Assembly: GCF_011038795.1 (NCBI RefSeq)
Contig: NZ_JAAKDU010000001.1
Span: forward strand, 62,001-126,000
Length of the DNA stretch: 64,000 nucleotides
Direction: 5' to 3'
Origin: Streptococcus tangpeifui
GTDB lineage: Bacteria; Bacillota; Bacilli; Lactobacillales; Streptococcaceae
The notes under the pieces were generated by a model, which had not been told where the DNA came from, made no database searches, and saw only the letters and a program-made list of their open reading frames with translations. Made by a program: the position numbers and the translations under genes. Positions 8,913 to 16,697 of the stretch are shown here, one piece after another (position 1 is the stretch's first letter; the number at the start of each line of letters is the position of its first letter).

Positions 8913-8973
8913 ATAATGGATTTATCAACATAACGCTAACTGTGTTGATAAAGGAGGAGCGAGGAGATGTAAG
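8913..8973 (+). promoter_or_regulatory. rgg promoter, leader hairpin and start-stop element
   Basis: A TATAAT at 8913-8918 is followed by a perfect 10-bp inverted repeat, TTTATCAACA (8922-8931) and TGTTGATAAA (8941-8950). Next come a purine-rich AAGGAGGAGCGAGGAG and then ATGTAAG, a start codon directly followed by a stop. The Rgg gene itself begins 140 bases downstream with its own RBS. The function of the leader is unknown. It may instead be the broken start of a deleted gene. Confidence 0.45.
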
Positions 8974-9108
8974 TTGACTATTGGAAATCTTGCCAGACGT
9001 TGAAATTAGCTTAGAAAATATAGAATCACTTATAACTGATAATTTATTGTGCTAACTAGATGAGTCATTGTAATGATATATATAGAATCTTATTGGAGGA
9101 GAATTGAG

Positions 9109-9972
9109 ATGTTGGGAAAATCACTTGAACTTGGCGAACTCTATAAAGAACTTAGAGTGGCCAGAGGACTGAAGCTGAAAGATATTGCTCGTGATAATCT
9201 ATCGGTTTCTCAGCTATCCAAGTTTGAAATGGGCAAGACCATGTTGGCGGCAGACAAACTTCTTTTAGCCATTGAAGGAATTCACATGACTTTCTCAGAA
9301 TTTGGTCACGCGTTGACGCAATATCACGAATCTGACTTATTTAAAACTGGCAAAAAGATTGTGGAGTTTCAAGCTAAAAGGAATATTAAGGGCATAAAGA
9401 AAATATTGAAAGATTATCAAGATACAGAGACTTACGATGTTTATAATCGGCTTAATAGACTTATTATTAAGGCCACAGTTCATAGCCTAGATTCTAGCCT
9501 TGAAATTACGAATGAAGAAAAGGAATTTCTAACTTCTTATCTTTATGCTATTGAGGAGTGGACAGAGTACGAGCTTTATCTTTTTGGCAATACTCTATTT
9601 ATTTTATCCGATGATGATTTGATTTTTTTGGGTAAGGCTTTTGTGGAACGAGATAAACTGTATCGGGAACTTCCAGAGCATAAGAAACGTTCTGAACTAG
9701 TTTTAATAAATCTTATTCTTATCTTGATTGAACACCGAAATTTTTATCACGCTTCTTATTTTATTGAAAACCTTGAGAATATGCTTACTTATCAAGATAT
9801 GTTTGCTAGGGTGGTTCTGAATTTTTTAAAGAAGGTGATGAACTACCTTAAAGGTGAAACAGCCGATTTATCAGATGTGGAAGTGTATATTAGTTTAATA
9901 GAGAAGCTTGATAATCCTACATTAGTCATGTTTCTCAAAACAAATTTGGAACAGATTACAAAGAGAAAATAG
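9109..9972 (+). CDS. Rgg/GadR/MutR-family transcriptional regulator
   Basis: 287 residues from the ATG at 9109, chosen because TTGGAGGAGA lies just upstream; earlier codons have none. The N-terminal helix-turn-helix (about residues 8-60) includes LYKELRVARGLKLKDIA and LSVSQLSKFEMGK, the classic Rgg signature. The rest is the helical TPR-like domain that binds short peptides in this family. Rgg proteins pair with short hydrophobic peptide pheromones, and a candidate peptide gene lies just downstream on the opposite strand. A lantibiotic-type gene cluster follows, as with MutR. The subclass was not determined. The target is inferred to be the 10.2 kb operator candidate. Confidence 0.88.
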   Translation: MLGKSLELGELYKELRVARGLKLKDIARDNLSVSQLSKFEMGKTMLAADKLLLAIEGIHMTFSEFGHALTQYHESDLFKTGKKIVEFQAKRNIKGIKKILKDYQDTETYDVYNRLNRLIIKATVHSLDSSLEITNEEKEFLTSYLYAIEEWTEYELYLFGNTLFILSDDDLIFLGKAFVERDKLYRELPEHKKRSELVLINLILILIEHRNFYHASYFIENLENMLTYQDMFARVVLNFLKKVMNYLKGETADLSDVEVYISLIEKLDNPTLVMFLKTNLEQITKRK

Positions 9973-9987
9973 TTTTCAAAATATAAT

Positions 9988-10027
9988 AAAAGGCATCGAG
10001 CTATTAAAGGAGTCGGTGCCTTTCTTT
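9988..10027. terminator. Bidirectional terminator between rgg and peptide gene
   Basis: AAAGGCATCGA and TCGGTGCCTTT form a stem around GCTATTAAAGGAG. A T-rich run follows on the plus strand (TCTTTT), and TTTTATTATATTTT follows on the minus strand. It can end transcription of rgg from the left and of the convergent short-peptide gene from the right. Confidence 0.8.
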
Positions 10028-10075
10028 TGGGAGAATATAAAGATGGAAATATAAAGTATTTTATTGCCTTGTTAA

Positions 10076-10138
10076 CTACAAAAGTGGTAGGAGTAAAAAC
10101 GGCAAGCAAATGGTGAAATAAATAATTCTTTTTAGCAT
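10076..10138 (-). CDS. Candidate short hydrophobic pheromone peptide
   Basis: A 20-residue frame, MLKRIIYFTICLPFLLLPLL, converging on rgg. The ATG is preceded by GAGG six bases upstream, inside a longer AGGAGGTTGAGG tract. Downstream is the shared terminator at 9988-10027. The composition (basic N-terminus, strongly hydrophobic remainder) is that of the short hydrophobic peptides used by Rgg regulators, although it lacks the acidic residue that many SHPs have. In published systems such peptides lie beside their regulator, on the opposite strand. No experimental or database support is available here. A chance frame cannot be excluded, but the RBS and terminator make it better than random. Confidence 0.5.
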   Translation of the reverse strand: MLKRIIYFTICLPFLLLPLL

Positions 10139-10195
10139 AAGGCACCTCAACCTCCTTCATACTTATTCTACTAAGAAATTTTTGTAAAACGGCAT

Positions 10196-10243
10196 ATTCG
10201 CAAATATGAAAATTTTCAAAAAAAAAATATCAGATTTGCGAAT
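10196..10243. promoter_or_regulatory. Inverted-repeat operator candidate
   Basis: Perfect 10-bp arms ATTCGCAAAT (10196-10205) and ATTTGCGAAT (10234-10243) flank an A/T-rich 28-bp centre, which itself contains the palindrome GAAAATTTTC (10208-10217). It lies between the minus-strand peptide gene and the plus-strand LanB-like frame, 60-100 bases from the former and 110-150 from the latter. It is well placed for a regulator such as the neighbouring Rgg to act on both. Assignment to Rgg is inference. Confidence 0.5.
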
Positions 10244-10350
10244 TTCTAAAAGACAGTAAATGAGATGGTATATTATTAGCGTAAAATATTTAATTAGAAT
10301 TTTACATTTTCAATTTGCTAATTATTGTTAGTGAGTGCAATGCTAGCTAG

Positions 10351-11664
10351 TACTGTGCTAATAATAATTTTAGAAAGTATAATGTAGATACATTGGGAAT
10401 CCCTCCCCTTACCATCGATACTTATGAAGATAAGTTTAATTTATCTCAGCGGCAAGAGAGATTTTTAAGAAACTTCATGAGTAAAAAAGAGCGTTTAAGT
10501 GAGTTTTACTCAATTTTTGATGCTTCTAAAAAAGTTGAAGAATTGTCCTATAATTTTATGGTCTATCAGTATCCAAATGGGAAATCTTTCAAGAATTTCA
10601 TGGATTTAGATGAATTCTTTAAAGAAATGGCTGAATTTGTTTTTGAAAAAATAAATTTAGGTGCCCTACGTTCAGGTTTTTTTGAATTTGCTGACTATCC
10701 TTTGATAGCTTTTGTTATCAAAAGAATCTGCTCATCTAATTCACAGTCCGTTCTCTTTACAGAAGAAGATTTAGAAGAACTGTTAAAAATGTTAAAGTCA
10801 AAAAGATATAATTCAGATCACTCCTATGCATTCTTTGCTCAAATTGGTCAAGATGGTTTATATTTAAACCATGTCTATAAAGGTCTAGGAATCTTTAATA
10901 ATCGATATCGAGAGAACTTTTTTGTTAGTGATTTTGAACAAAATTATAATTTTGGAGAAATTCTAGATATTCCTTATTACTTTGGCTTTAATGCTAATAA
11001 AAGGCCTGAGCATCCAAGCTTTGATGTTTTGGGGTTATCTGAGTATTCGAAGGAAAGTAAGTTGGATTACCGAGATATAACGATAACCGTTGACAATTCA
11101 AAAAAATGTCTTAGATTTTTAGATAATCATGGCAAAGAGTTTTATTTTTCATTTTTAGGAAATATGACGCCGATAGTATTTCCTAGAACATTAGCCATGT
11201 TCAATAGTTTGTCATTAACAGGTGGAATGTATTTTGACTTGTCTGATTTGGTTTTAAGAAAGAAATATGCAGAGAATAAGGATTTAGATGTTTTTGATTC
11301 TCCTCAGATTTATTTTCTAGATAAAGAAATTATTTTATCCAGAAGGAAAACGTTAGTGCGAACGAAGTTTCTGAGAAAAATTTTTAATGATAGTCAAAAT
11401 AATGCTCAAGTTTTACTGGGGCTAAAAAAAATCTGCCCCTACTCTTCATTATTTGTTAGAGAATTTTTTATTGATAGTAATTTCAAAAATAAAATAAAAA
11501 AACCAATTTTCGTAAATCTAAATAGTTCTTTGGGGCTAGAGAATCTTATAGATTATGTTAAAAAGGTAGACTGGGTAACGCTCGAAGCACCTCAACCTGA
11601 GTTTAATCAGGATCATCTAATAGAATTTATTCTTGAAAGTAAAAATACAAATTCTGGTGAATAG
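10351..11664 (+). pseudogene. Truncated LanB-type lantibiotic dehydratase
   Basis: The frame is open from 10351 after a TAG but has no ATG with an RBS at its head. The first possible start is a TTG at 10393, and the first ATG is 30 codons in. The 423 residues match the second half of the LanB glutamylation domain in order. There is a LGIPP..T segment, then DGLYLNHVYKGLG, FYFSFLGNMTPIVFPRTLAMFNS, then PQIYFLDKEIILSRRK (the 'PRI.Y...ILSPA.W' region of NisB), and KPIFVNLNSSLGLENL near the end. The first roughly 350 residues of the domain and the elimination domain are absent. It is probably a relic, though a split modern protein is possible. It is AT-rich compared with its neighbours. The ABC genes follow 74 bases downstream. 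Confidence 0.6.
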
Positions 11665-11738
11665 CTATTAATCGTGGTAAAAGTAAGAATTCACAACGAA
11701 GCAGGTGTAATTCCGTACATAGTAAAAAGGAGATGTAG

Positions 11739-12413
11739 ATGTTTACATTAACTAATATTGAAAAAGCATTTGGTGCAACGAATAAGATTTTACAAGATAT
11801 TTCTCTTTCAATTGAAGATGGTGAGCGAATTGCTTTGTTGGGAAGTAATGGTGCTGGCAAAACTACTTTGTTAAAAATTATTTCCGGACAATTGAAGCGA
11901 GATGGAGGGACGATTGACACGGAATTGGATTTTCAAAGTGAAATTGGCATGATGCCGCAAGAAGATATTTTGATTAATGATTTAAAGGTAAAAGAAATAG
12001 TAGCTTTAAAGACTTATATGAACCACCTAGGTAGTTTAGATATTGATGGTCTTCTAAATAGGGTTGACTTAAAGAACCAGAAAGATAGCTTTGTATCCAG
12101 TCTTTCTGGTGGACAAAAAAGGCGTCTCTCTTTATTATTAGTAATTTTAAACAATCCTAAATTGGTTTTTCTTGATGAACCAACTACTGGAATGGATTTA
12201 GAATCTGTTGATCGGTTCTGGGAACTACTAAAAAAACAAAACGTAACCTCAGTAATAGTAACTCATGATTTTAATCAAATTGATAAGTTTTTTTCCCGAG
12301 TATTGATTTTGAAAAATGGTAAGATTTTTGCTGATGAGAAAGTTGAGGCTATTCATCAACAGGGTTTAACAATTGAAGAATTTTATAGGACTATTAACGG
12401 TAAGGAGGAGTAA
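11739..12413 (+). CDS. ABC-2 type transporter ATP-binding protein
   Basis: 224 residues. Walker A is GSNGAGKTT, the signature is LSGGQKRRLSL, Walker B is LVFLDEPTTGMD, and the H-loop is VTHDFN. Its short length and the single permease downstream point to an ABC-2 exporter or immunity transporter. The position behind a LanB-like frame and an Rgg gene suggests self-protection against, or export of, a modified peptide (inference). RBS AAGGAG lies six bases before the ATG. AT-rich codon use matches the rest of the island. Confidence 0.85.
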   Translation: MFTLTNIEKAFGATNKILQDISLSIEDGERIALLGSNGAGKTTLLKIISGQLKRDGGTIDTELDFQSEIGMMPQEDILINDLKVKEIVALKTYMNHLGSLDIDGLLNRVDLKNQKDSFVSSLSGGQKRRLSLLLVILNNPKLVFLDEPTTGMDLESVDRFWELLKKQNVTSVIVTHDFNQIDKFFSRVLILKNGKIFADEKVEAIHQQGLTIEEFYRTINGKEE

Positions 12414-12414
12414 G

Positions 12415-13137
12415 ATGCCAAGGTTCATTCAGTTAAAACAGGTCATACGGAACAAACGGTTTTTGCTATTCACGATTTTTATTCCCGTAGTTTGGTATGC
12501 TTTTTTGCATAATGTTCAAAGTGATGTCTCATCTAATATTATTTTAGGGATTGCAGTTTTTATTGGTATTATCGGTAATAGCTTAGCGACATTTAGCAAA
12601 AGAATCTCGTCTAATATTGATTTCTATTCATTTGAATCGCGATTTACTCATTATAGTGTTAAGAAGTATCTTTTTGACCAGACTTTTGTCCAAATTGTTC
12701 TCAATGCTCTAATTTTCTTTGTTCTTCTTTTTTCGGCTGTTGTATTTTTTAACTTTTCTATATCAAATACTGTTTTTGTTCAGTGCTTACTTTTAATGTT
12801 TATGGGGCTCTACTTTAGTATCATTGGTTTTGTTATGGGGGTTCGATTGGATTCGAAAATTATTGATACAGTTAGCTTTCCGATTATTATTTTAGCAGCT
12901 TTGATGATTATTCCTTTCAATAACTTAGGAGCTTCAGGAAATTTTGTAGATTTTTTGACTAAAGTTCAAATGATATTTCCAGGCTACTACTATAGTAATC
13001 TTATCAATGAACTAATAAGAGATAATCCCGTTAAAACAAGTGATATTCTTTTGTTCATAGTAACATTTTTCCTTAATATTCTTGTGTTGTATTTCTTGAT
13101 CCCGCATGGTCAGTTGAAACAAAGATCAGCTAAATGA
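12415..13137 (+). CDS. ABC-2 type transporter permease
   Basis: 240 residues from the ATG at 12415, one base after the ATPase stop and following TAAGGAGGAG. About six hydrophobic segments can be counted, starting with FLLFTIFIPVVWYAFL and ending with IVTFFLNILVLYFLI. This is the fold of ABC-2 permeases such as lantibiotic immunity subunits. It forms a two-gene unit with the preceding ATPase. The substrate is unknown. It is the last intact gene of the accessory island; the gene after it has lost its 5' end. Confidence 0.85.
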   Translation: MPRFIQLKQVIRNKRFLLFTIFIPVVWYAFLHNVQSDVSSNIILGIAVFIGIIGNSLATFSKRISSNIDFYSFESRFTHYSVKKYLFDQTFVQIVLNALIFFVLLFSAVVFFNFSISNTVFVQCLLLMFMGLYFSIIGFVMGVRLDSKIIDTVSFPIIILAALMIIPFNNLGASGNFVDFLTKVQMIFPGYYYSNLINELIRDNPVKTSDILLFIVTFFLNILVLYFLIPHGQLKQRSAK

Positions 13138-13153
13138 ATAAAACATAATTTAG

Positions 13154-13780
13154 ATTAGAAATAGGGGTCGGGGGACTGCCTTTCGAGATAAAGCCAGCAG
13201 TAAGGTTATTATCGCTTATACAGCTACTAATAATGATGGCAATGAATTGCAAGATGCTCTGGGAGCCGATTTAATTGGGATTGGTTTAGCACATGGGCAA
13301 CATTACCAGCCAGCTTATGATTTTTACGATAAGATTGCCAACCAGTATGGGGCTGGGAACATTGTTATTACCGGTCATTCCTTGGGTGGCAATGTCGCTC
13401 AGCGGGTAGCCTTGAAAAAGAATGTTGCCACAACGGTTGTTTATAATGCAGCCCCGCTTTATATTCCATCTGTTGCCTATTTAGGGAATAAAGCTTATGA
13501 TTCCCTTCGGGAAAACCTTCAGGGAAAATTTAATCTCCCTTCCAATAAGGCTGAGGCTCAGCGAACTATTGCGGATATTAAGAGTGATATCAAGGCTTTT
13601 ACGGGTGATGTTATCCGTATCACAACCCAAAAAGACTGGTTCAATAATGCTATGCGATGGTTAGGAGCGGTTTATCTTGGTAAAGAATATGTGATTCCCA
13701 ATTCTGGCAATCACGATTTGAAAACGATTGCGGAAGATGCCAAGCAGGTGGCTAGTGTGAAACAATGGACTACCATTTGA
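13154..13780 (+). pseudogene. Alpha/beta hydrolase (lipase-like, DUF2974 type), 5'-truncated
   Basis: Coding similarity begins abruptly near 13172 with GTAFRDKASSKVIIAYTATN and has no start codon or RBS. Family proteins carry further residues before this point. The remaining frame keeps the nucleophile elbow GHSLGGN (Ser near 13380), a candidate Asp in TTQKDW and a His in SGNHDL. An internal TTG at 13247 could give 177 residues but would omit conserved strands. The missing 5' end coincides with the right edge of the AT-rich Rgg/LanB/ABC island, so insertion or deletion there probably destroyed the gene. Confidence 0.7.
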
Positions 13781-13795
13781 TTTTCTAATTAAAAT

Positions 13796-13838
13796 AACTG
13801 ATCTTCTTTAAACAAAGGCAAGGAGGTCAGTTTTTTTG
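13796..13838 (+). terminator. Intrinsic terminator
   Basis: AACTGATCTTC pairs with GAGGTCAGTT, followed by seven Ts, just after the broken hydrolase gene. Confidence 0.75.
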
Positions 13839-13964
13839 AAAAATTATTTGAATAATCTAAATTTATGTTATTTTTCGTTAATGTATTAGAAATATTTTTG
13901 TGATATAGTTGTTCTACTATACAATTGTACCAAGAAAGTATAACAATAGAGAAAGGTTTTTAAA

Positions 13965-16007
13965 ATGAAAAAAGCTAAAGCGAAAAAGAAGATGAAGAGA
14001 CGAACTAAGCGAGTCTTATGGGGGACAGGAGCAGTTTTAATCCTAGCTTTGGCTGGTGGTAGTTACTATGCCTATCAGAATTTCATTCCTCACAAGGCGG
14101 GCTTTGATAAGGACGCAACGGCTCAGTCCAATTTTTTCCAATATATCAATAAGGACTATTTAACCAAAACAAAGATTCCTAAGGATAGAGCGACACAAGG
14201 TGTTACTGAAGAGCTTCAGGACAAGGCGGACAAGCAGCTTATATCAGATTTGGATGGACTGGTTGCTAAGAAAAAGTCTACCAAGGTTGATGGGATGAAT
14301 GTGGTTATCGACTACTATTCTATGGCGGCAGACAGTAAGACCCGCAATAAAACTGGTACTAAGCCAGCTCAGAAATACCTTAAGCAACTGGATGATCTTG
14401 ATAGTCTTTCTCAGCTCAATCAATCTTATAAAGATCTGGCAATGGAAGGGATGGTGCTGCCCGTTAATGTTTCTCTGGTTCCCCAAGATACTGATACCAG
14501 TCGCTATATTTTAAGTTACAGTGAAACTGGTGGAATTCTTCCTGATACCAGCATTTATAGGGATAAGAATCAATCTCAGCAATATTTCAGGGCCTATAAA
14601 GAGGCGGCGACAGCTGTTATGAAGGATATGGGTTACAGTAAGTCTGAGTCCGAAAAGATGGTTGAGCAAACTATTTCCTTGGATAAGAAGATGGCTAAAT
14701 ATCGCATGTCAGCAGAAGATGCTTCAGATCAAACAAAAATCTATCATGAAGTTTCTACTAATCAGTTCAAATCTTATTCAAAAGATTTGGACTTGATGGG
14801 CTTGGGTAGTAATTTGGTTGGACATTCGGTCGACAAGGTGAATGTGACCAATCCTAAGTATTTTAAAGCCCTCAGTAAGTTTATCAATCAGAAAAATTTT
14901 AAAGAGGTCAAGGCTTGGATCTTAGTTCAAAACGCTATGAACATGACAAACTATCTGGATCGCTCTACGCAAGAAGATGCCGGTAAGTATCAAACGATGA
15001 TGACAGGACAAAGTCAGCTTCCAAGCCAGAAGAAGCTAGCTTATAACTTGGTCTCTCAATCATTTTCAGATAGTCTGGGTGTTTATTACGGTCAAGAGCA
15101 TTTTGGTCAAAAGACTAAGGATGATGTGACAAAGATGGTTAAAAACATCACTAAAACCTATAAGAAACGTCTGGAGAATAATAGCTGGCTATCTCAAGCT
15201 ACCAAGAATAAGGCTATTGAGAAGCTGGATAGTATTACCTATAACATCGGTTATTCCGATTATGTCGAAAAGGATTTTTATCAAAATATTTCAATTGATA
15301 AATCTAAGTCTCTTCTTGATAATGATATGGAAATTACCAAGAAATGGATGTCCTATCAATTTTCAAAATATGATCAGCCTGTCAATGAACAAGCAGATGG
15401 AGTTTCTTCTTTTGATGTTAATGCCTTCTATGATCCAACGAATAATTCTATTAATTTAGATGCTGCTATTTTGCAGGATCCATTTTATTCGAAAAAGAAT
15501 AGTGATGAAGATAACTATGGTGGTATTGGGATTGTCATTGGTCACGAAATCAGTCACGCATTTGACAGTAATGGTGCCAACTATGATAAAAATGGCAATC
15601 ATAAGAACTGGTGGACTAAGGCAGACCGCAAGGCTTTTGATAAGAAGATTAATACTTTGATTAAGCAATGGAATGGTCTGGAGTACGCTGGTGTTAAGGT
15701 CAATGCTAAGCAGACTGTAACTGAAAATGCTGCCGATTTGAGTGGTGCCAATGTCGCTCTGCAAGCTTTAAAAGAACAGAATACTTCATCTCAGCTGAAA
15801 GATTTCTTTGAGAGTTATGCTGTTAGCTTTCGTGAGGTCGGATATGTTCAATATTATAAATCAGTGATTCCTACAGACGTTCACGCTCCAGCTGAACTAC
15901 GGGTTAACCAGGTTGTCAAAAACATGGATGATTTCTACAAGGCTTATGATATTAAAAAAGGCGACAAGATGTATATGGATAAGAAGGACCGCTTAACTAT
16001 TTGGTAA
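13965..16007 (+). CDS. pepO: M13-family endopeptidase PepO
   Basis: 680 residues. The N-terminus is very Lys/Arg-rich, followed by one hydrophobic segment (about residues 18-36), so it is anchored in the membrane with the catalytic part outside. The zinc site is HEISH (H527-H531) with the second motif ENAAD (E587, D591), and the typical aromatic C-terminus RLTIW is present. PepO cleaves short peptides. In streptococci such enzymes have been linked to breakdown of peptide pheromones, which is of interest because a pheromone-type locus lies immediately upstream (inference). RBS GAGAAAGG precedes the ATG. Confidence 0.92.
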   Translation: MKKAKAKKKMKRRTKRVLWGTGAVLILALAGGSYYAYQNFIPHKAGFDKDATAQSNFFQYINKDYLTKTKIPKDRATQGVTEELQDKADKQLISDLDGLVAKKKSTKVDGMNVVIDYYSMAADSKTRNKTGTKPAQKYLKQLDDLDSLSQLNQSYKDLAMEGMVLPVNVSLVPQDTDTSRYILSYSETGGILPDTSIYRDKNQSQQYFRAYKEAATAVMKDMGYSKSESEKMVEQTISLDKKMAKYRMSAEDASDQTKIYHEVSTNQFKSYSKDLDLMGLGSNLVGHSVDKVNVTNPKYFKALSKFINQKNFKEVKAWILVQNAMNMTNYLDRSTQEDAGKYQTMMTGQSQLPSQKKLAYNLVSQSFSDSLGVYYGQEHFGQKTKDDVTKMVKNITKTYKKRLENNSWLSQATKNKAIEKLDSITYNIGYSDYVEKDFYQNISIDKSKSLLDNDMEITKKWMSYQFSKYDQPVNEQADGVSSFDVNAFYDPTNNSINLDAAILQDPFYSKKNSDEDNYGGIGIVIGHEISHAFDSNGANYDKNGNHKNWWTKADRKAFDKKINTLIKQWNGLEYAGVKVNAKQTVTENAADLSGANVALQALKEQNTSSQLKDFFESYAVSFREVGYVQYYKSVIPTDVHAPAELRVNQVVKNMDDFYKAYDIKKGDKMYMDKKDRLTIW

Positions 16008-16022
16008 TTATCTTGTCTTAGC

Positions 16023-16063
16023 TAAAAAAAAATTCCTATCTCATTTGAGTAGGAATTTTTGCG
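16023..16063 (+). terminator. Intrinsic terminator after pepO
   Basis: AAAAATTCCTA and TAGGAATTTTT form an 11-bp stem around TCTCATTTGAG. Confidence 0.88.
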
Positions 16064-16070
16064 TCTAGTA

Positions 16071-16229
16071 TTAGAGATTTATCTCCAGCAAAATCGGTCC
16101 GTGGTCTTGGCGGTCGCCTGAGTTGATCATATCGGATTTGATGATTTTATCGGCGGTGCGGGTGCTGGTCTGCCAGTAGTCGATGCGCCAGCCGGTGTTG
16201 TTGGCTTTATTGATTTTACTGCGCCGCGT
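16071..16229 (-). pseudogene. Duplicated fragment of exoA 3' end
   Basis: On the minus strand this encodes only the last 50 or so residues of exodeoxyribonuclease III (NNTGWRIDYWQTS ... DRQDHGPILLEINL, then stop). It closely parallels the end of the intact exoA at 19634-20464, but the two differ at many bases. Similarity stops at about 16229, where unrelated sequence begins. The fragment lies between pepO and the LanFEG-like transporter, so the transporter segment is bracketed by two copies of the exoA 3' end. Confidence 0.88.
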
Positions 16230-16617
16230 CTATCAGGAGTAGATATAATGTCACTGCACTTATAGTAGAAAGTGTCGGTGAAACTCTGGGCTAGCGTAGT
16301 AGTGAAGCCCTATAATCTTTATCGATGAAGTCAAAAAAACAGCGTTTGGTTTGACTTAGTGAGATTGCATTCTTGGTGAGAGGTATGTAATGTTACATTT
16401 CAAGGATATCAAGAATTTTTTCTAAAATAATGTTATAAGACAGTAGCCGGTATTGGTTACTGCCTTATTTTTTGTTTGCCTAGATTATTTAAATAACTTG
16501 TATACCTTGTATCAAAAATTTTGATTCCTAAAAACGAAAATCAAGAAGTAATAAGATTAAGAGTTACTTAGCAACGAAGATTTTAATAATAAAACATCAT
16601 CCAGAAACTTTAGATCC
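16230..16617. other. Non-coding stretch upstream of the LanFEG-like operon
   Basis: No gene recognised. It begins at the breakpoint of the exoA fragment. A short interrupted match, CAGTAGCCGGTATTGGTTACTG near 16441, forms an imperfect hairpin before a T-rich run and could be a weak terminator. Confidence 0.35.
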
Positions 16618-16681
16618 TTACAAAATTGTAAGAAAACTAGGGACAGCTGTAAGGTTGTTGGAGCATGCTTTTTAGTAAACT
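16618..16681 (+). promoter_or_regulatory. BceR-type operator and promoter, copy 1
   Basis: Starts with TTACA-AAAT-TGTAA (16618-16631), followed by a second half site TGTAAGG at 16648-16654 and a -10-like TAAACT at 16676-16681. The same three elements with the same spacing to within one base occur at 31664-31726 in front of bceA. TNACA-N4-TGTAA is the form described for BceR-like response regulators. It probably drives the transporter operon beginning at 17074. Confidence 0.65.
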
Positions 16682-16697
16682 GTCATTAGATATGAGG

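Noticed and set aside
8728..8931. A 67-codon minus-strand frame
   Set aside because: It overlaps the ArsC-like gene and its terminator, and its start lies in the rgg promoter region.
9843..10160. A 105-codon minus-strand frame starting at 10160
   Set aside because: It runs back through the terminator and into the 3' end of rgg. The shorter frame at 10076-10138 has a better RBS and ends before the terminator.
10340..10387. A 15-residue hydrophobic frame (MLASTVLIIILESIM) upstream of the LanB-like gene
   Set aside because: It resembles a pheromone in composition but has no Shine-Dalgarno sequence and overlaps the 5' part of the LanB-like open frame.
11739..13137. Considering the ABC pair as a complete lantibiotic exporter (LanT)
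   Set aside because: LanT proteins are single large proteins with fused membrane and ATPase domains, often with a peptidase domain. This is a separate ATPase and small ABC-2 permease, closer to immunity-type transporters.
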